The notes beneath the pieces are model-generated. The model searched no databases. It saw nothing but the letters and a program-made list of their open reading frames with translations, and was not told where the DNA came from. A stretch of 64,000 nucleotides of DNA from Polaromonas sp. GTDB taxonomy: Bacteria; Pseudomonadota; Gammaproteobacteria; Burkholderiales; Burkholderiaceae_C. Position numbers and translations under genes: made by a program. The stretch lies in contig NZ_JAQSDN010000040.1 in NCBI RefSeq assembly GCF_029945925.1, forward strand, positions 124,001 through 188,000. Reading direction: 5' to 3'. Each line of letters starts with the position of its first letter. Positions within the stretch are counted from its first letter, which is position 1. Shown piece after piece: positions 27,185 through 35,457 of this stretch.

Positions 27185-28084
27185 ATGACACCCGGCCTGA
27201 CCCCTCGCACCGCCCTGCTCTTGACCATCCCGCCGCTGCTCTGGGCCGGCAATGCCGTGGTCGGGCGGCTGGTCAACCAGCTCGTGCCGCCGATCACGCT
27301 GAACTTCCTGCGCTGGGCGCTGGCGTTTGTGATCCTGCTGCCGCTGGCCGGCTGGGTGCTGCGCCGGCGCAGCGGCCTGTGGGCCCACTGGCGGCGTTTT
27401 GCGCTGCTGGGCCTGCTCGGGGTGGGCGCCTACAACGCGCTGCAATACCTGGCGCTGCAGACATCGACCCCGCTCAATGTGACACTGGTCGCGGCCAGCA
27501 CGCCGGTGTGGATGCTGGGCATAGGCTGGCTGTGTTTTTCCCAGAAGGTGTCGCGGCGGCAGATCATGGGCGCGCTGCTGTCGATCGCCGGTGTGCTGGT
27601 GGTCCTGTCGCGTGGCCAGTGGTCGCTGCTGGCCCAGGTGCGGCTGGTCCCCGGCGACCTGTATGTGCTGCTGGCCACCATGGCCTGGGCGTTTTACAGC
27701 TGGCTGCTGGCCAAACCCGCGGAGCCGCCGGAGATCCGCAACGACTGGGCGGCGTTCCTGATGGCGCAGATGATTTTCGGGCTGGGCTGGTCCGGCCTGT
27801 TTGCGGCCAGCGAGTGGGCCCTGACCGATGCCCACATCCAGTGGGGCTGGCCGCTGGCCGCCGCGCTGCTGTATGTCGCCATCGGCCCGGCCATCCTGGC
27901 CTACCGCTGCTGGGGCGTGGGTGTGCAGCGCGCCGGCCCCGCGGTGGCGGGTTTTTTCGCCAACCTCACGCCGCTGTTTGCGGCCCTGATGTCAGCCGCC
28001 TTCCTGGGCGAGCTGCCGCACCTGTACCACGGGCTGGCTTTCGCGCTGATCGTGGGCGGGATCGTGGTGTCAGCGCGGCGATAA
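27185..28084 (+). CDS. DMT (EamA) family transporter
   Basis: The 299-residue product has ten membrane helices in two EamA halves (first LLTIPPLLWAGNAVVGRLVN, second near 150-290). Such proteins export amino acids or other metabolites, and the substrate is unknown. It is divergent from the quinone reductase gene. The start ATG 27185 is chosen because it gives the typical EamA N-terminus; the open frame continues upstream without any signal. Confidence 0.82.
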   Translation: MTPGLTPRTALLLTIPPLLWAGNAVVGRLVNQLVPPITLNFLRWALAFVILLPLAGWVLRRRSGLWAHWRRFALLGLLGVGAYNALQYLALQTSTPLNVTLVAASTPVWMLGIGWLCFSQKVSRRQIMGALLSIAGVLVVLSRGQWSLLAQVRLVPGDLYVLLATMAWAFYSWLLAKPAEPPEIRNDWAAFLMAQMIFGLGWSGLFAASEWALTDAHIQWGWPLAAALLYVAIGPAILAYRCWGVGVQRAGPAVAGFFANLTPLFAALMSAAFLGELPHLYHGLAFALIVGGIVVSARR

Positions 28085-28123
28085 GGCGCTGAGTCAGGCG
28101 CAGCAAGGCCAGGTGCGAGGGGC

Positions 28124-28876
28124 CTAATTCAGTCGCGAAAGCGTGAGAGCAAGGGCCGGAAAGTCCTGGTTGTTGATGCGCGTCGCGAGCTTGGTGCCCG
28201 TCATGGTGCTGCCGGCCATCTCGAGTTCATAGGTCATTGCACTCCTGTTGGACTGCATGGCACCGTCATTGGCATACACAATGACAGTGATCCTGTCGCC
28301 CTGCCTGCTCCAGCGCGCCGGATATTTGTCCGCATAGTTCGCCGCGCCGTCCCCCTGGAGGGTCAACCTCGCGCGTTCACCTGCTCCGGTGACCACCTGC
28401 CAGACGCCCACTGGCGTGGATTGCACCACCGGCCGTTGATGGGCCACGCTGGCCGGTAGCGACGCCTCAGCTTTCGTGGTCGAGGCCTGTTTGCCGGTAC
28501 CTGCGCCGACACACTGAAAACTGCCGTCCGGCGAATCCTTGATCTCGGACTTGCCGAAGCCAATGCCGCCTTCGCAGGCCGCATAGCGGTATTCCTGCAT
28601 GCCACTGGCCCGTACGCTTGAGCCTGCTTCGATGTTGTTTGAGTGGGTGTAAAAACTGTTTCCCGCTGGCCCGTCGCCACACTTCTTCTTGGTGTACTTC
28701 TGCTCACCACACCAGACCACAAAGACCTTGTAGTCGCAGCTGTTCCTGAAAACAATGTCCTGTTTGTCGCGCGATGCGGAAACACAGTCCATGGCGCTGC
28801 GGCCGGGGTTGCCGGCCGCTGATGCGCCTGTTGCAAGGAAGGCCAGCCCCAGGGCCAGCAGATACCGATGCTTCAT
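28124..28876 (-). CDS. exported protein of unknown function
   Basis: The 250-residue product has a clear signal peptide (MKHRYLLALGLAFLATGASAAG). The N-terminal half has several Cys (SCDYKVFVVWCGEQKYTKKKC, then YAACEGGIG and SFQCVG), which probably form disulfides in the periplasm. After a linker near 130-155, the C-terminal part (PVGVWQVVTGAGERARLTLQ onward) looks like a small beta-barrel of the kind used for ligand binding. I cannot name the family. The start has a modest GAGAG ribosome binding site. Confidence 0.65.
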   Translation of the reverse strand: MKHRYLLALGLAFLATGASAAGNPGRSAMDCVSASRDKQDIVFRNSCDYKVFVVWCGEQKYTKKKCGDGPAGNSFYTHSNNIEAGSSVRASGMQEYRYAACEGGIGFGKSEIKDSPDGSFQCVGAGTGKQASTTKAEASLPASVAHQRPVVQSTPVGVWQVVTGAGERARLTLQGDGAANYADKYPARWSRQGDRITVIVYANDGAMQSNRSAMTYELEMAGSTMTGTKLATRINNQDFPALALTLSRLN

Positions 28877-29069
28877 TGTTTCTCTCCCGGTGCGTTATTT
28901 GAAAATCAGCCGTGCCCGGGCGAGGCCAACGTGCAGGTCAGAAAGCTTAGATGCGGACAACTGCCAGCGCCATCACGGGAACATGGGATGCGGAAATACA
29001 CAGTGCAAGCCTGCATCTCCAAAGTGCTCCGGCCTGCCCGTGAGATGCAGGGGCGCCGTGCCGACCGAT

Positions 29070-30167
29070 CTACTTCGCCAGCCAGCCCAGGCTTTTCGCA
29101 TGCAGGCTCTGGATGTAAAGCCTGTCGGGTGTTTCCGTGACGCCGGTGGTTTCCGGGTAAGCCCCGCTGGAGTCCTGCAGGTCGGCGACGATTTTTCCGT
29201 CTTCCGTGAACGCCATGACATGCCCGTACGAGGGCGGAATGGGCCACATGGCACGCGGGAGCCGCAGGGTGAGCTTGCGTAAAAAGGGCTGGTCCGCGAG
29301 TTTGTCGATCGTCGGGTTTCTGGGCTTGGCCAGGCCCAGCCAGATCCTGCCGTCCAGGCCGCGCATGAGGTTGTCGGGATAACCGGGCAGGTTGTCCAGC
29401 AGCACGCTGGCCTGCAGATTCGGTTGCGCCACGTCCAGCTTGCCGGCGTCCACGGAAATTTTCCACACCCGGTACTTGCCGGTTTCGTTGACGAACAGGA
29501 ACCGGCCGTCCCGACTCAGGGCAACGCCGTTGGCAAAACTCAGGCCCTCGGCAACCACCCGGGTGGCCCGGGTCGCCGGATCGTATTCCAGGATTCGCCC
29601 CGTCGAGGATTGCTCGAGAATGTCCAGCACGCTGGCTTCAAACGTGCCGCCCCAGGTGGCCGGCGCAAAACGTGTGGAGGCGTCGCTGACATACATTTTC
29701 CCGTTGCCGGCCACGATGACCGCGTCCGCATAACGAATCGGGTCGCCCCCGACCTTGTCGGTCAGCAGCGTGATCTTTTTGTCCGGACTGATGGACAGCA
29801 GGCCCTTGACCGCATCGGCCGCAATCAGGTGGCCGGCGGCGTCAAAATCAAAACCCAGCACCCTGCCGCCGGTGTTGGCAAACACCTCCTGCGCGCTGCC
29901 GTCCGGGTTCATGCGCAGGATGTTGCCGCTGGCCACGGTCACATACAGCTTGCCGTCCCTGGCCATCACCACATGCTCGGGGCCTTCCTCGGTACCCAGC
30001 GAAACCATCTGCAGACCCGCCAGCTTGTTGTTGACCGCGTGCGCTCCGGTGTAGCCAGGGGCCGTGCGTGCATTCCAGCGGACAGGCTCTATCGGTACCG
30101 GCCACCAGCTCAGGTAAGCACCAACCGCCACCACCATCAGGACCAGGATCAACGCTGTCTTTTTCAT
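29070..30167 (-). CDS. SMP-30/strictosidine synthase-like beta-propeller protein
   Basis: The 365-residue product has an N-terminal membrane anchor (MKKTALILVLMVVAVGAYLSW) and a six-bladed propeller domain. Blade motifs include GPEHVVMARDGKLYVTVASG, RYADAVIVAGNGKMYVSDAS, GLSFANGVALSRDGRFLFVN and GYPDNLMRGLDGRIWLGL, the strictosidine-synthase-like pattern. It is possibly a lactonase or a sugar-acid hydrolase on the periplasmic side. ATG 30167 is chosen because the signal anchor starts there; the open frame continues upstream as low-quality Arg/Ser/Ala-rich sequence. Confidence 0.82.
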   Translation of the reverse strand: MKKTALILVLMVVAVGAYLSWWPVPIEPVRWNARTAPGYTGAHAVNNKLAGLQMVSLGTEEGPEHVVMARDGKLYVTVASGNILRMNPDGSAQEVFANTGGRVLGFDFDAAGHLIAADAVKGLLSISPDKKITLLTDKVGGDPIRYADAVIVAGNGKMYVSDASTRFAPATWGGTFEASVLDILEQSSTGRILEYDPATRATRVVAEGLSFANGVALSRDGRFLFVNETGKYRVWKISVDAGKLDVAQPNLQASVLLDNLPGYPDNLMRGLDGRIWLGLAKPRNPTIDKLADQPFLRKLTLRLPRAMWPIPPSYGHVMAFTEDGKIVADLQDSSGAYPETTGVTETPDRLYIQSLHAKSLGWLAK

Positions 30168-30294
30168 AGGCTGGACTATAACGTTGAGCGCAGCCTGCAC
30201 CCGGCAGCGCCCTCCCCCGCCGACAGGTCCGCAAATGGCCAGCGGCGGCCGCAAGACCGGGCCATGATGCGTGTTTCCGGAGAACCGGCACCCC

Positions 30295-31515
30295 ATGACA
30301 CCCCCGCTTCCGCGCTCCCTGCTGGCCCTCAGCGGGTCCAACCTCGCGGCGCAGATGGCCGAGCAACTGAGCCTGGCGGCGGTGCCCATCGTCGCCGTCC
30401 TGGTCCTGGGCGCCGGGCCCGGCGACATCGGGCTGCTGGCGACCGCCCAGACCCTGCCCTTCCTGCTGCTGTCGATCCCTCTGGGCCTGCTGGCCGACCG
30501 CACATCGCGGCGCCGCCTGATGGTGTGGGCCGAAACCCTGCGTGCCCTGGCCTTGTTCGGCCTGCTGGCAGCGGTGATGTCCGACCAGCTCTCCATCGGC
30601 TTGCTGGCCGTGCTGGGCTTTCTGGGCGCCGTCGGCACCGTGGGCTTCAGCGTCGCTGCGCCTGCCCTGGTGCCCGCGCTGGTGCCGCGTGAAGCGCTGG
30701 CGCGCGCCAACGGCCGGCTGGAACTCGCCCGAAGTGCCGCGTTTGCCGCCGGGCCCGCGCTGGGCGGCGCCCTGGTCGCCTGGGCCGGCGCATCTGCTGC
30801 GTTTGTGCTGGCGGCCGTGTTGTCAGTCTCTGCGGTGGTTCTGCTGCTGCGGCTGGTGGAGCCGCCGCGCGCGCCCATGGCCAGGCGTCACCCGCTGCTC
30901 GACATCCGGGACGGCGCGCACTGGGTCTGGCGCCATGCCCTGCTGCGGCCCATTTTCCTGACGGCTGTGGCCTGGAACATTTCCTGGTTCGTCCTGCAGG
31001 CCGCCTACGTGCCCTACGCCATCCGGCTGCTCGGCCTGAGCGCCGCGGCGGTGGGCATGACACTCGCCGCGTATGGGGCCGGCATGGTGGTGGGCGCGCT
31101 GCTGGCCCCGCATGTTGTTGCGAAGCTGCCCTTCGGCCGGGCGATTCAGCTGGGTCCGGCCGTCTCGGTGCTGGCGGCGCTGACCATGGTCGCCACACTT
31201 GCCCTTCCGTCCGGCGTGCTGGCGGGCCTGGCATTTTTTCTTTTCGGCGCCGGCCCGATTGTCTGGACCATCACGTCCACGACCTTGCGGCAAACCGTCA
31301 CGCCCGGTGCCATGCTGGGGCGTGTGTCGGCGATTTTCCTGGCTGCCAATACAGGAGCCCGGCCCATCGGCGCCGCCCTGGGCGGTTTCGTCGGCGCGAC
31401 CTGGGGCGAACCGGCCTGCCTGGTGCTGGCCCTTGCGGGGTTCGCCGTGCAGGCGTGGGTTATTTTCGTCTCGCAAGTCAGGGGGCTGCAGCGCCTGCCC
31501 CAAGCAACGGGCTGA
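30295..31515 (+). CDS. MFS transporter (enterobactin-exporter-like)
   Basis: The 406-residue product has about twelve membrane helices and a loop motif PLGLLADRTSRRRLMVWAET. It belongs with DHA-type exporters of the EntS/MDR kind: AARSAAFAAGPALGG-like helix 5 and GAMLGRVSAIFLAANTGARP in the second half. The substrate is unknown. An in-frame GTG at 30271 is an alternative start, with GGAG between the two. It is divergent from the SMP-30-like gene. Confidence 0.82.
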   Translation: MTPPLPRSLLALSGSNLAAQMAEQLSLAAVPIVAVLVLGAGPGDIGLLATAQTLPFLLLSIPLGLLADRTSRRRLMVWAETLRALALFGLLAAVMSDQLSIGLLAVLGFLGAVGTVGFSVAAPALVPALVPREALARANGRLELARSAAFAAGPALGGALVAWAGASAAFVLAAVLSVSAVVLLLRLVEPPRAPMARRHPLLDIRDGAHWVWRHALLRPIFLTAVAWNISWFVLQAAYVPYAIRLLGLSAAAVGMTLAAYGAGMVVGALLAPHVVAKLPFGRAIQLGPAVSVLAALTMVATLALPSGVLAGLAFFLFGAGPIVWTITSTTLRQTVTPGAMLGRVSAIFLAANTGARPIGAALGGFVGATWGEPACLVLALAGFAVQAWVIFVSQVRGLQRLPQATG

Positions 31516-31593
31516 CGAGCGTGCCAGCCGAAGGCGCCAGTCCCGGCAGAGCTGAACACCGACATGCGCCGGCACGGCACGCCGCTCTGCTGA

Positions 31594-32388
31594 TCAATAA
31601 GTCCCGGGGTATGCCCCTCCATCGGCCAGCACGTTCTGCCCCGTCATGTAAGCGGCATGTGTGCTGCACAGGAAAGCACAGATCGCACCGAACTCGTCCG
31701 GCGTGCCAAAGCGACCGGCGGGAATCTGGGCCTGCTGCGCGCGGCGAACCTCTTCGACACTCTTGCCGGACTTTTCAGCGGCGGCACGCACGGTGGTGGC
31801 GATGCGGTCGGTGTCGAACTTGCCTGGCAGCAGGTTGTTGATCGTGACGCCCTGGGCCGCCAGTTTGGTGCGCGCCACGCCGGCGACAAAACCCGTCAGC
31901 CCGCTACGCGCACCGTTGCTCAATCCCAGAATATCAATCGGCGCCTTCACCGAGCTGGAGGTGATGTTGATGATGCGGCCAAAACCGCGCGCCGCCATGC
32001 CATCCACCGTGGCCTTGATCAGCTCGATCGGGGTCAGCATGTTGGCGTCCACCGCCTTGATCCAGGCGTCGCGGTCCCAGTCGCGGAAGTCGCCCGGGGG
32101 CGGGCCTCCGGCGTTGGTCACCACGATGTCGAAGTCCTTGCGCACCGCGAAAACCGCCGCGCGGCCTTCCACGGTCGTGATGTCCGCCGCCACAAACTGC
32201 ACGCTGGCGGCCGCCGGCCGGGCGCTGTCAGCTATCAATTTTGCAGCAGTCGCCTCCAGCACCCCGGCGCCGCGCGCGACGATCAGCACGTTCACGCCTT
32301 CGCGCACCAGCGCCTGGGCACAGCCCAGACCGAGGCCCTTGCTTGCGCCGCACACCAAAGCCCATTTGCCTGCAATACCTAAATCCAT
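31594..32388 (-). CDS. SDR family oxidoreductase with altered active site
   Basis: The 264-residue Rossmann protein has the cofactor motif VCGASKGLGLGCAQAL (12-27) and the NAG motif (VVTNAGGPPPGDF). The catalytic Ser region is present (NITSSSVKAPIDILGLSNGARSG), but where YxxxK is expected it reads SNGAR, so Tyr and Lys are both missing. I believe this is characteristic of a divergent FabG-like subfamily rather than damage. The reaction is unknown. Residues about 47-57 (AAKLIADSA) match a GCTAT core. The ATG is preceded by GGAAATT. Confidence 0.82.
   Translation of the reverse strand: MDLGIAGKWALVCGASKGLGLGCAQALVREGVNVLIVARGAGVLEATAAKLIADSARPAAASVQFVAADITTVEGRAAVFAVRKDFDIVVTNAGGPPPGDFRDWDRDAWIKAVDANMLTPIELIKATVDGMAARGFGRIINITSSSVKAPIDILGLSNGARSGLTGFVAGVARTKLAAQGVTINNLLPGKFDTDRIATTVRAAAEKSGKSVEEVRRAQQAQIPAGRFGTPDEFGAICAFLCSTHAAYMTGQNVLADGGAYPGTY
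32217..32250 (-). repeat. GCTAT-like core inside the SDR gene
   Basis: On the minus strand the sequence CAAAATTGATAGCTGACAGC followed by GCCCG resembles the core and TGCGCCCG part of the family and is close to the ileS copy. The right half is missing. It might be coincidental. Confidence 0.35.
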
Positions 32389-32424
32389 AATAATTTCCGC
32401 TTCTTCGTTGAAAGTTGATGGGCC

Positions 32425-33012
32425 ATGATACTGAGTAAATCCAGGCGTGTTCACTGGCTGGGCTCTTGCGTCCTCCTGCTGGGCAGCGCCCTGGCCCATG
32501 CACAGACCGAGGCGGTGCTGGTCAAGCGCGCCGCCGAATTGCGCGAGGCGCCGGGGGAAACATCGCGCAGCGTGGCCCCGCTGGCGGCGCGCACGCCGGT
32601 CACGCGCTCGGGTGCGCGCCAGGGCGCGTGGATTCAGGTGCGTACCGCCGAAGGCGCCAGCGGCTGGGTTCACATGTTCGACGTGGCCCCGGCCAGCAGC
32701 GGCGCGGCACCCAGCGCCGGCGCCAATGCGCTGCGCGGCCTGACCAGCTTCTTCAACAAGGGCAGCGCCCAGGGCGCAACCACCACCGCCACGTCCACCG
32801 TGGGCATACGCGGGCTGGGCGCGGAAGACCTGGCGCGCGCGCAACCCAACATGGCGGCGGTGGCGCAAGCCGATACGCTGCGCATGGATGCCGACCAGGC
32901 CCGCCAGTTCGCCAGCGCGGCAGCACTCAGCAGCCGGCCGGTGGACGCCCTGCCCGACCCGGCGCCGGCGCCGCTGCAAAACGCCGGCCCCACTGGTAAT
33001 CACAACAACTAG
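32425..33012 (+). CDS. exported SH3-domain protein
   Basis: The 195-residue product has a signal peptide (WLGSCVLLLGSALAHAQ) and a bacterial SH3 domain, about 28-88 (VLVKRAAELREAPGETSRSV, then GAWIQVRTAEGASGWVHM). A low-complexity Ala/Ser/Thr-rich tail follows. Such proteins act in the periplasm, often with proteases or wall enzymes. The M48 protease gene follows 16 bases later, so the two probably work together. Confidence 0.82.
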   Translation: MILSKSRRVHWLGSCVLLLGSALAHAQTEAVLVKRAAELREAPGETSRSVAPLAARTPVTRSGARQGAWIQVRTAEGASGWVHMFDVAPASSGAAPSAGANALRGLTSFFNKGSAQGATTTATSTVGIRGLGAEDLARAQPNMAAVAQADTLRMDADQARQFASAAALSSRPVDALPDPAPAPLQNAGPTGNHNN

Positions 33013-33028
33013 AACGGGACATCCGATC

Positions 33029-34099
33029 ATGAAGCTGCCCCACCTTTCCCCCCAGCCGGCCTGGCTGCTGCCGCTGGCCCTGGCCGCCGGTCTGGCCTGC
33101 ATGCCGGCGCACGGCCAGGACGCCGGCAAGGCCCTGAACCTGCTGGGCTCCTTTCTGCGCCAGGCCGCCCCTGCCGAAGCGCCGGCGCCAGCTCAGCCGA
33201 CCTCGCCCGGGGGAGTTCTGGGAAACATGCTGGGCGCCAGCTTCGCGCCGGCCGGCGCTGGCCAGGCGTCCCGCGCCGGTGACCTGATCGGCCTGCTGTC
33301 GCAGTCGCTGGAACAGATTGATGAACCGAAGGAAATTGAAATCGGCCGCCAGCTGGCCGCCGTGCTGCTGGGCAGCAAGCCGCTGCATCCCGACATGGCG
33401 CTGCAGCGTTACGTCAACCAGCTCGGGCGCTGGATCAGCCTGCAGTCCTCGCGGCCGCAACTGCCCTGGACTTTTGTGGTGCTGGACGATGCCGGCTTCA
33501 ACGCCTTCGCCGCCCCCGGCGGTTATGTGTTCGTGACCAAGGGATTGGTCGAACGTGTTGCCGACGAGGCCGAGCTGGCCGGCATCCTGGCGCATGAAAT
33601 CACCCACGTGACCGCCAGACACCACCTGCAGGCGATTGCCAAAACCGCGCGGGCCGGCCTGCTGACGCAGGTCATCGGCTCGCAGGTCAAGGGCGAACTG
33701 GCGGGCGCGGTGTCGGCCCAGTTTCTCAACCTGGGGCGTGACCTGTATTCACGCGGACTGGACCAGACCGATGAATTCGATGCCGACCGCAGCGGTGTGG
33801 CGCTGGCCGCGCGCGCCGGTTTTGACCCCTATGGCCTGGTGGCGGTGTTGCAGCAGCTGCGCACCGCCACGCCCGACAACCCGCTGTTTGCGCTGTCCCT
33901 GAGCACCCACCCGCCGGCGCAGCAGCGGCTGGACCTGCTGGAGCAGGCCATGGGCAACCGGATGGACGGCTTGAGCGGACAGCAGGCCGTCACTGTGGCG
34001 CAGCGCATGGAACGGCTGGCGGCCGCACGCACGGCCAGCCGTGCCGATGTGCCAGCGGTCACCGCGTCGAGCGGGCGGCGAGTCCCGGCGAAAAAGTAA
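33029..34099 (+). CDS. M48 family metalloprotease, exported
   Basis: The 356-residue product has a signal peptide (LLPLALAAGLACMPAHG) and a peptidase domain with zinc motif HEITH at 189-193 and the third ligand probably Glu249 (DQTDEFDADRSG). The layout resembles periplasmic BepA/LoiP-type proteases that monitor outer-membrane protein assembly, but no TPR domain is present. It is probably an outer-membrane quality control enzyme. ATG 33029 is chosen since the signal peptide begins there. It forms a unit with the SH3 protein. Confidence 0.87.
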   Translation: MKLPHLSPQPAWLLPLALAAGLACMPAHGQDAGKALNLLGSFLRQAAPAEAPAPAQPTSPGGVLGNMLGASFAPAGAGQASRAGDLIGLLSQSLEQIDEPKEIEIGRQLAAVLLGSKPLHPDMALQRYVNQLGRWISLQSSRPQLPWTFVVLDDAGFNAFAAPGGYVFVTKGLVERVADEAELAGILAHEITHVTARHHLQAIAKTARAGLLTQVIGSQVKGELAGAVSAQFLNLGRDLYSRGLDQTDEFDADRSGVALAARAGFDPYGLVAVLQQLRTATPDNPLFALSLSTHPPAQQRLDLLEQAMGNRMDGLSGQQAVTVAQRMERLAAARTASRADVPAVTASSGRRVPAKK

Positions 34100-34170
34100 G
34101 GTCGGATTTTTCAGCGTTCTGGCGGAGCCTGTCGAAGCCTTTGCGAGCTTGCACGGCTGTGGGTCTTCAG

Positions 34171-34402
34171 ACAAGCCGGGTCTTGCCCCGGCGGGCGACT
34201 CACTTTCTCTTGCTTCGCCGGCCAAGAGAAAGTAAGCATAGAGAAGGCGACCCGATGGTCTGGGTCCCCTGCGCTGCGCTTCGGGGCAACCTCCGGTGCT
34301 TGGTAAAAGCGGGAGCTCGCTCGAACTCGGCTTCGCCTCAGACAATCGCGAGCCCTTGTCCGCTTTTGCCTGCGCTCCTCGGCCCAGCCCGACGGGTGGG
34401 GG
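34171..34402 (+). repeat. 230-bp structured element, copy 1
   Basis: This copy runs from ACAAGCCGGG to GACGGGTGG. It contains the hairpin ACTTTCTCTTG...CAAGAGAAAGT near 34200-34235, then AAGGCGACCCGATGGTCTGG, CGCTTCGGGGCAACCTCCGG and CTGCGCTCCTCGGCCCAGCC. The second copy (49016-49246) is inverted relative to it. Together with flanking REP-like sequence it fills the gap between two convergent genes (34100-34506). Confidence 0.85.
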
Positions 34403-34506
34403 CCGAATACGGAAGCGGATACGGGGATAGGGGTGGGAGTGGGGAGCCACTCCTACTGTCAAAAGCGAACCGGGAACGGAGCGTGATGCAAAAAGCCGCA
34501 CGACGA

Positions 34507-35448
34507 TTACTTGCCCGCGCGGGAAAACACAAAAATCCCCGCAATCACCAGCACCGTCCCCGCCGCCACCCAGGCGGTGAACGGCTCCCCGAGAATCAGC
34601 ACGCCCATCAAAATGGTGGACATCGGGCCGACCATGCCGGTCTGCGCGGCCATAGTGGCGCCTATGCGCTCAATGGCCATCATCACCATCAGCACCGGGG
34701 CCGCCGTGCACAGCGTGGCATTGAGCACCGAGAGCCAGAGCACTTCGGGGGCAACAGCCGCAGCGCTGAGTGGCCTGAGCAGCAGGAATTGCAGGATGCA
34801 GCACAGGCAGGCCACCGTGGTGGCCAGTCCGACCAGACGCAAGGCGCCCAGGCGCTTGACCATCTCGCCGCTATAGACCAGGTAAAGCGCATAACTGACG
34901 GCGCTGAGAAAGACCAGCAGCGCGCCCCAGGCGGCCTCCGGCCCCAGCAGGGTGATCTCGTGGCCGAAGACCAGCACCACGCCGCTGTAGCTGATGGCCA
35001 TGCCCATGATTTGCGGCGAAGTGATGCGCCTGCGGTACAGCACCAGACCCAGCAGCAAGACCAGCGTGGGGTTCAGGTAGAGGATCAGCCGCTCGAGCGA
35101 GGCGCTGATGTAGGCGAGCCCGGCAAAGTCCAGGAAACTCGCCAGGTAATAACCGGTGAATCCGAGCCAGAGCACACCCAGCCAGTCCTTGCGGGTCAGG
35201 GCCGCCTTGCCCCGGCTGGCCCACCAGGCCATCACGGCAAAGATCGGCAGCGCAAACAGCATGCGGTACATGATCAGCGTGACCGCATCGACGCCGTAGC
35301 GGTAGGCGAGCTTGACGATGATCGCCTTGCCGCTGAAGGCGATCGCGCCGAACGTCGCCAGCAGCAACCCGGTCGCTATGCTTTTAGGAGCTGTCTGCGC
35401 CCGTTGGTCCTGGGCTGGAAGTGTTTTTTGCTCTGAACTTCTGGACAA
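34507..35448 (-). CDS. DMT (EamA) family transporter
   Basis: The 313-residue product has ten membrane helices in two EamA repeats (GLLLATFGAIAFSGKAIIVK; AALTRKDWLGVLWLGFTGYY). Residues about 7-26 (KTLPAQDQRAQTAPKSIAT) are specified by a GCTAT element, so the N-terminus was either extended by the element or starts within it. It lies 9 bases upstream of, and convergent in sense with, the gamma-glutamyltransferase gene on the same strand, which ends at 35458; they may share a transcript. Confidence 0.82.
   Translation of the reverse strand: MSRSSEQKTLPAQDQRAQTAPKSIATGLLLATFGAIAFSGKAIIVKLAYRYGVDAVTLIMYRMLFALPIFAVMAWWASRGKAALTRKDWLGVLWLGFTGYYLASFLDFAGLAYISASLERLILYLNPTLVLLLGLVLYRRRITSPQIMGMAISYSGVVLVFGHEITLLGPEAAWGALLVFLSAVSYALYLVYSGEMVKRLGALRLVGLATTVACLCCILQFLLLRPLSAAAVAPEVLWLSVLNATLCTAAPVLMVMMAIERIGATMAAQTGMVGPMSTILMGVLILGEPFTAWVAAGTVLVIAGIFVFSRAGK
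35372..35430 (+). repeat. GCTAT element copy inside the DMT gene N-terminus
   Basis: The sequence TCGCTATGCTTTTAGGAGCT, then GTCTGCGCCCG, GGTCCTGGGCTGGAAG and a T-rich end follow the family layout. It is antisense to the reading frame and keeps it open. Confidence 0.7.
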
Positions 35449-35457
35449 GTGGATTTT

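Noticed and set aside
30168..30878. N-terminal extension of the SMP-30-like protein
   Set aside because: The frame is open but Arg/Ser/Ala-rich and antisense to the MFS gene; the membrane anchor begins at 30167.
32389..33129. N-terminal extension of the SDR
   Set aside because: It is antisense to the SH3 and M48 genes, and the Rossmann fold starts right at ATG 32388.
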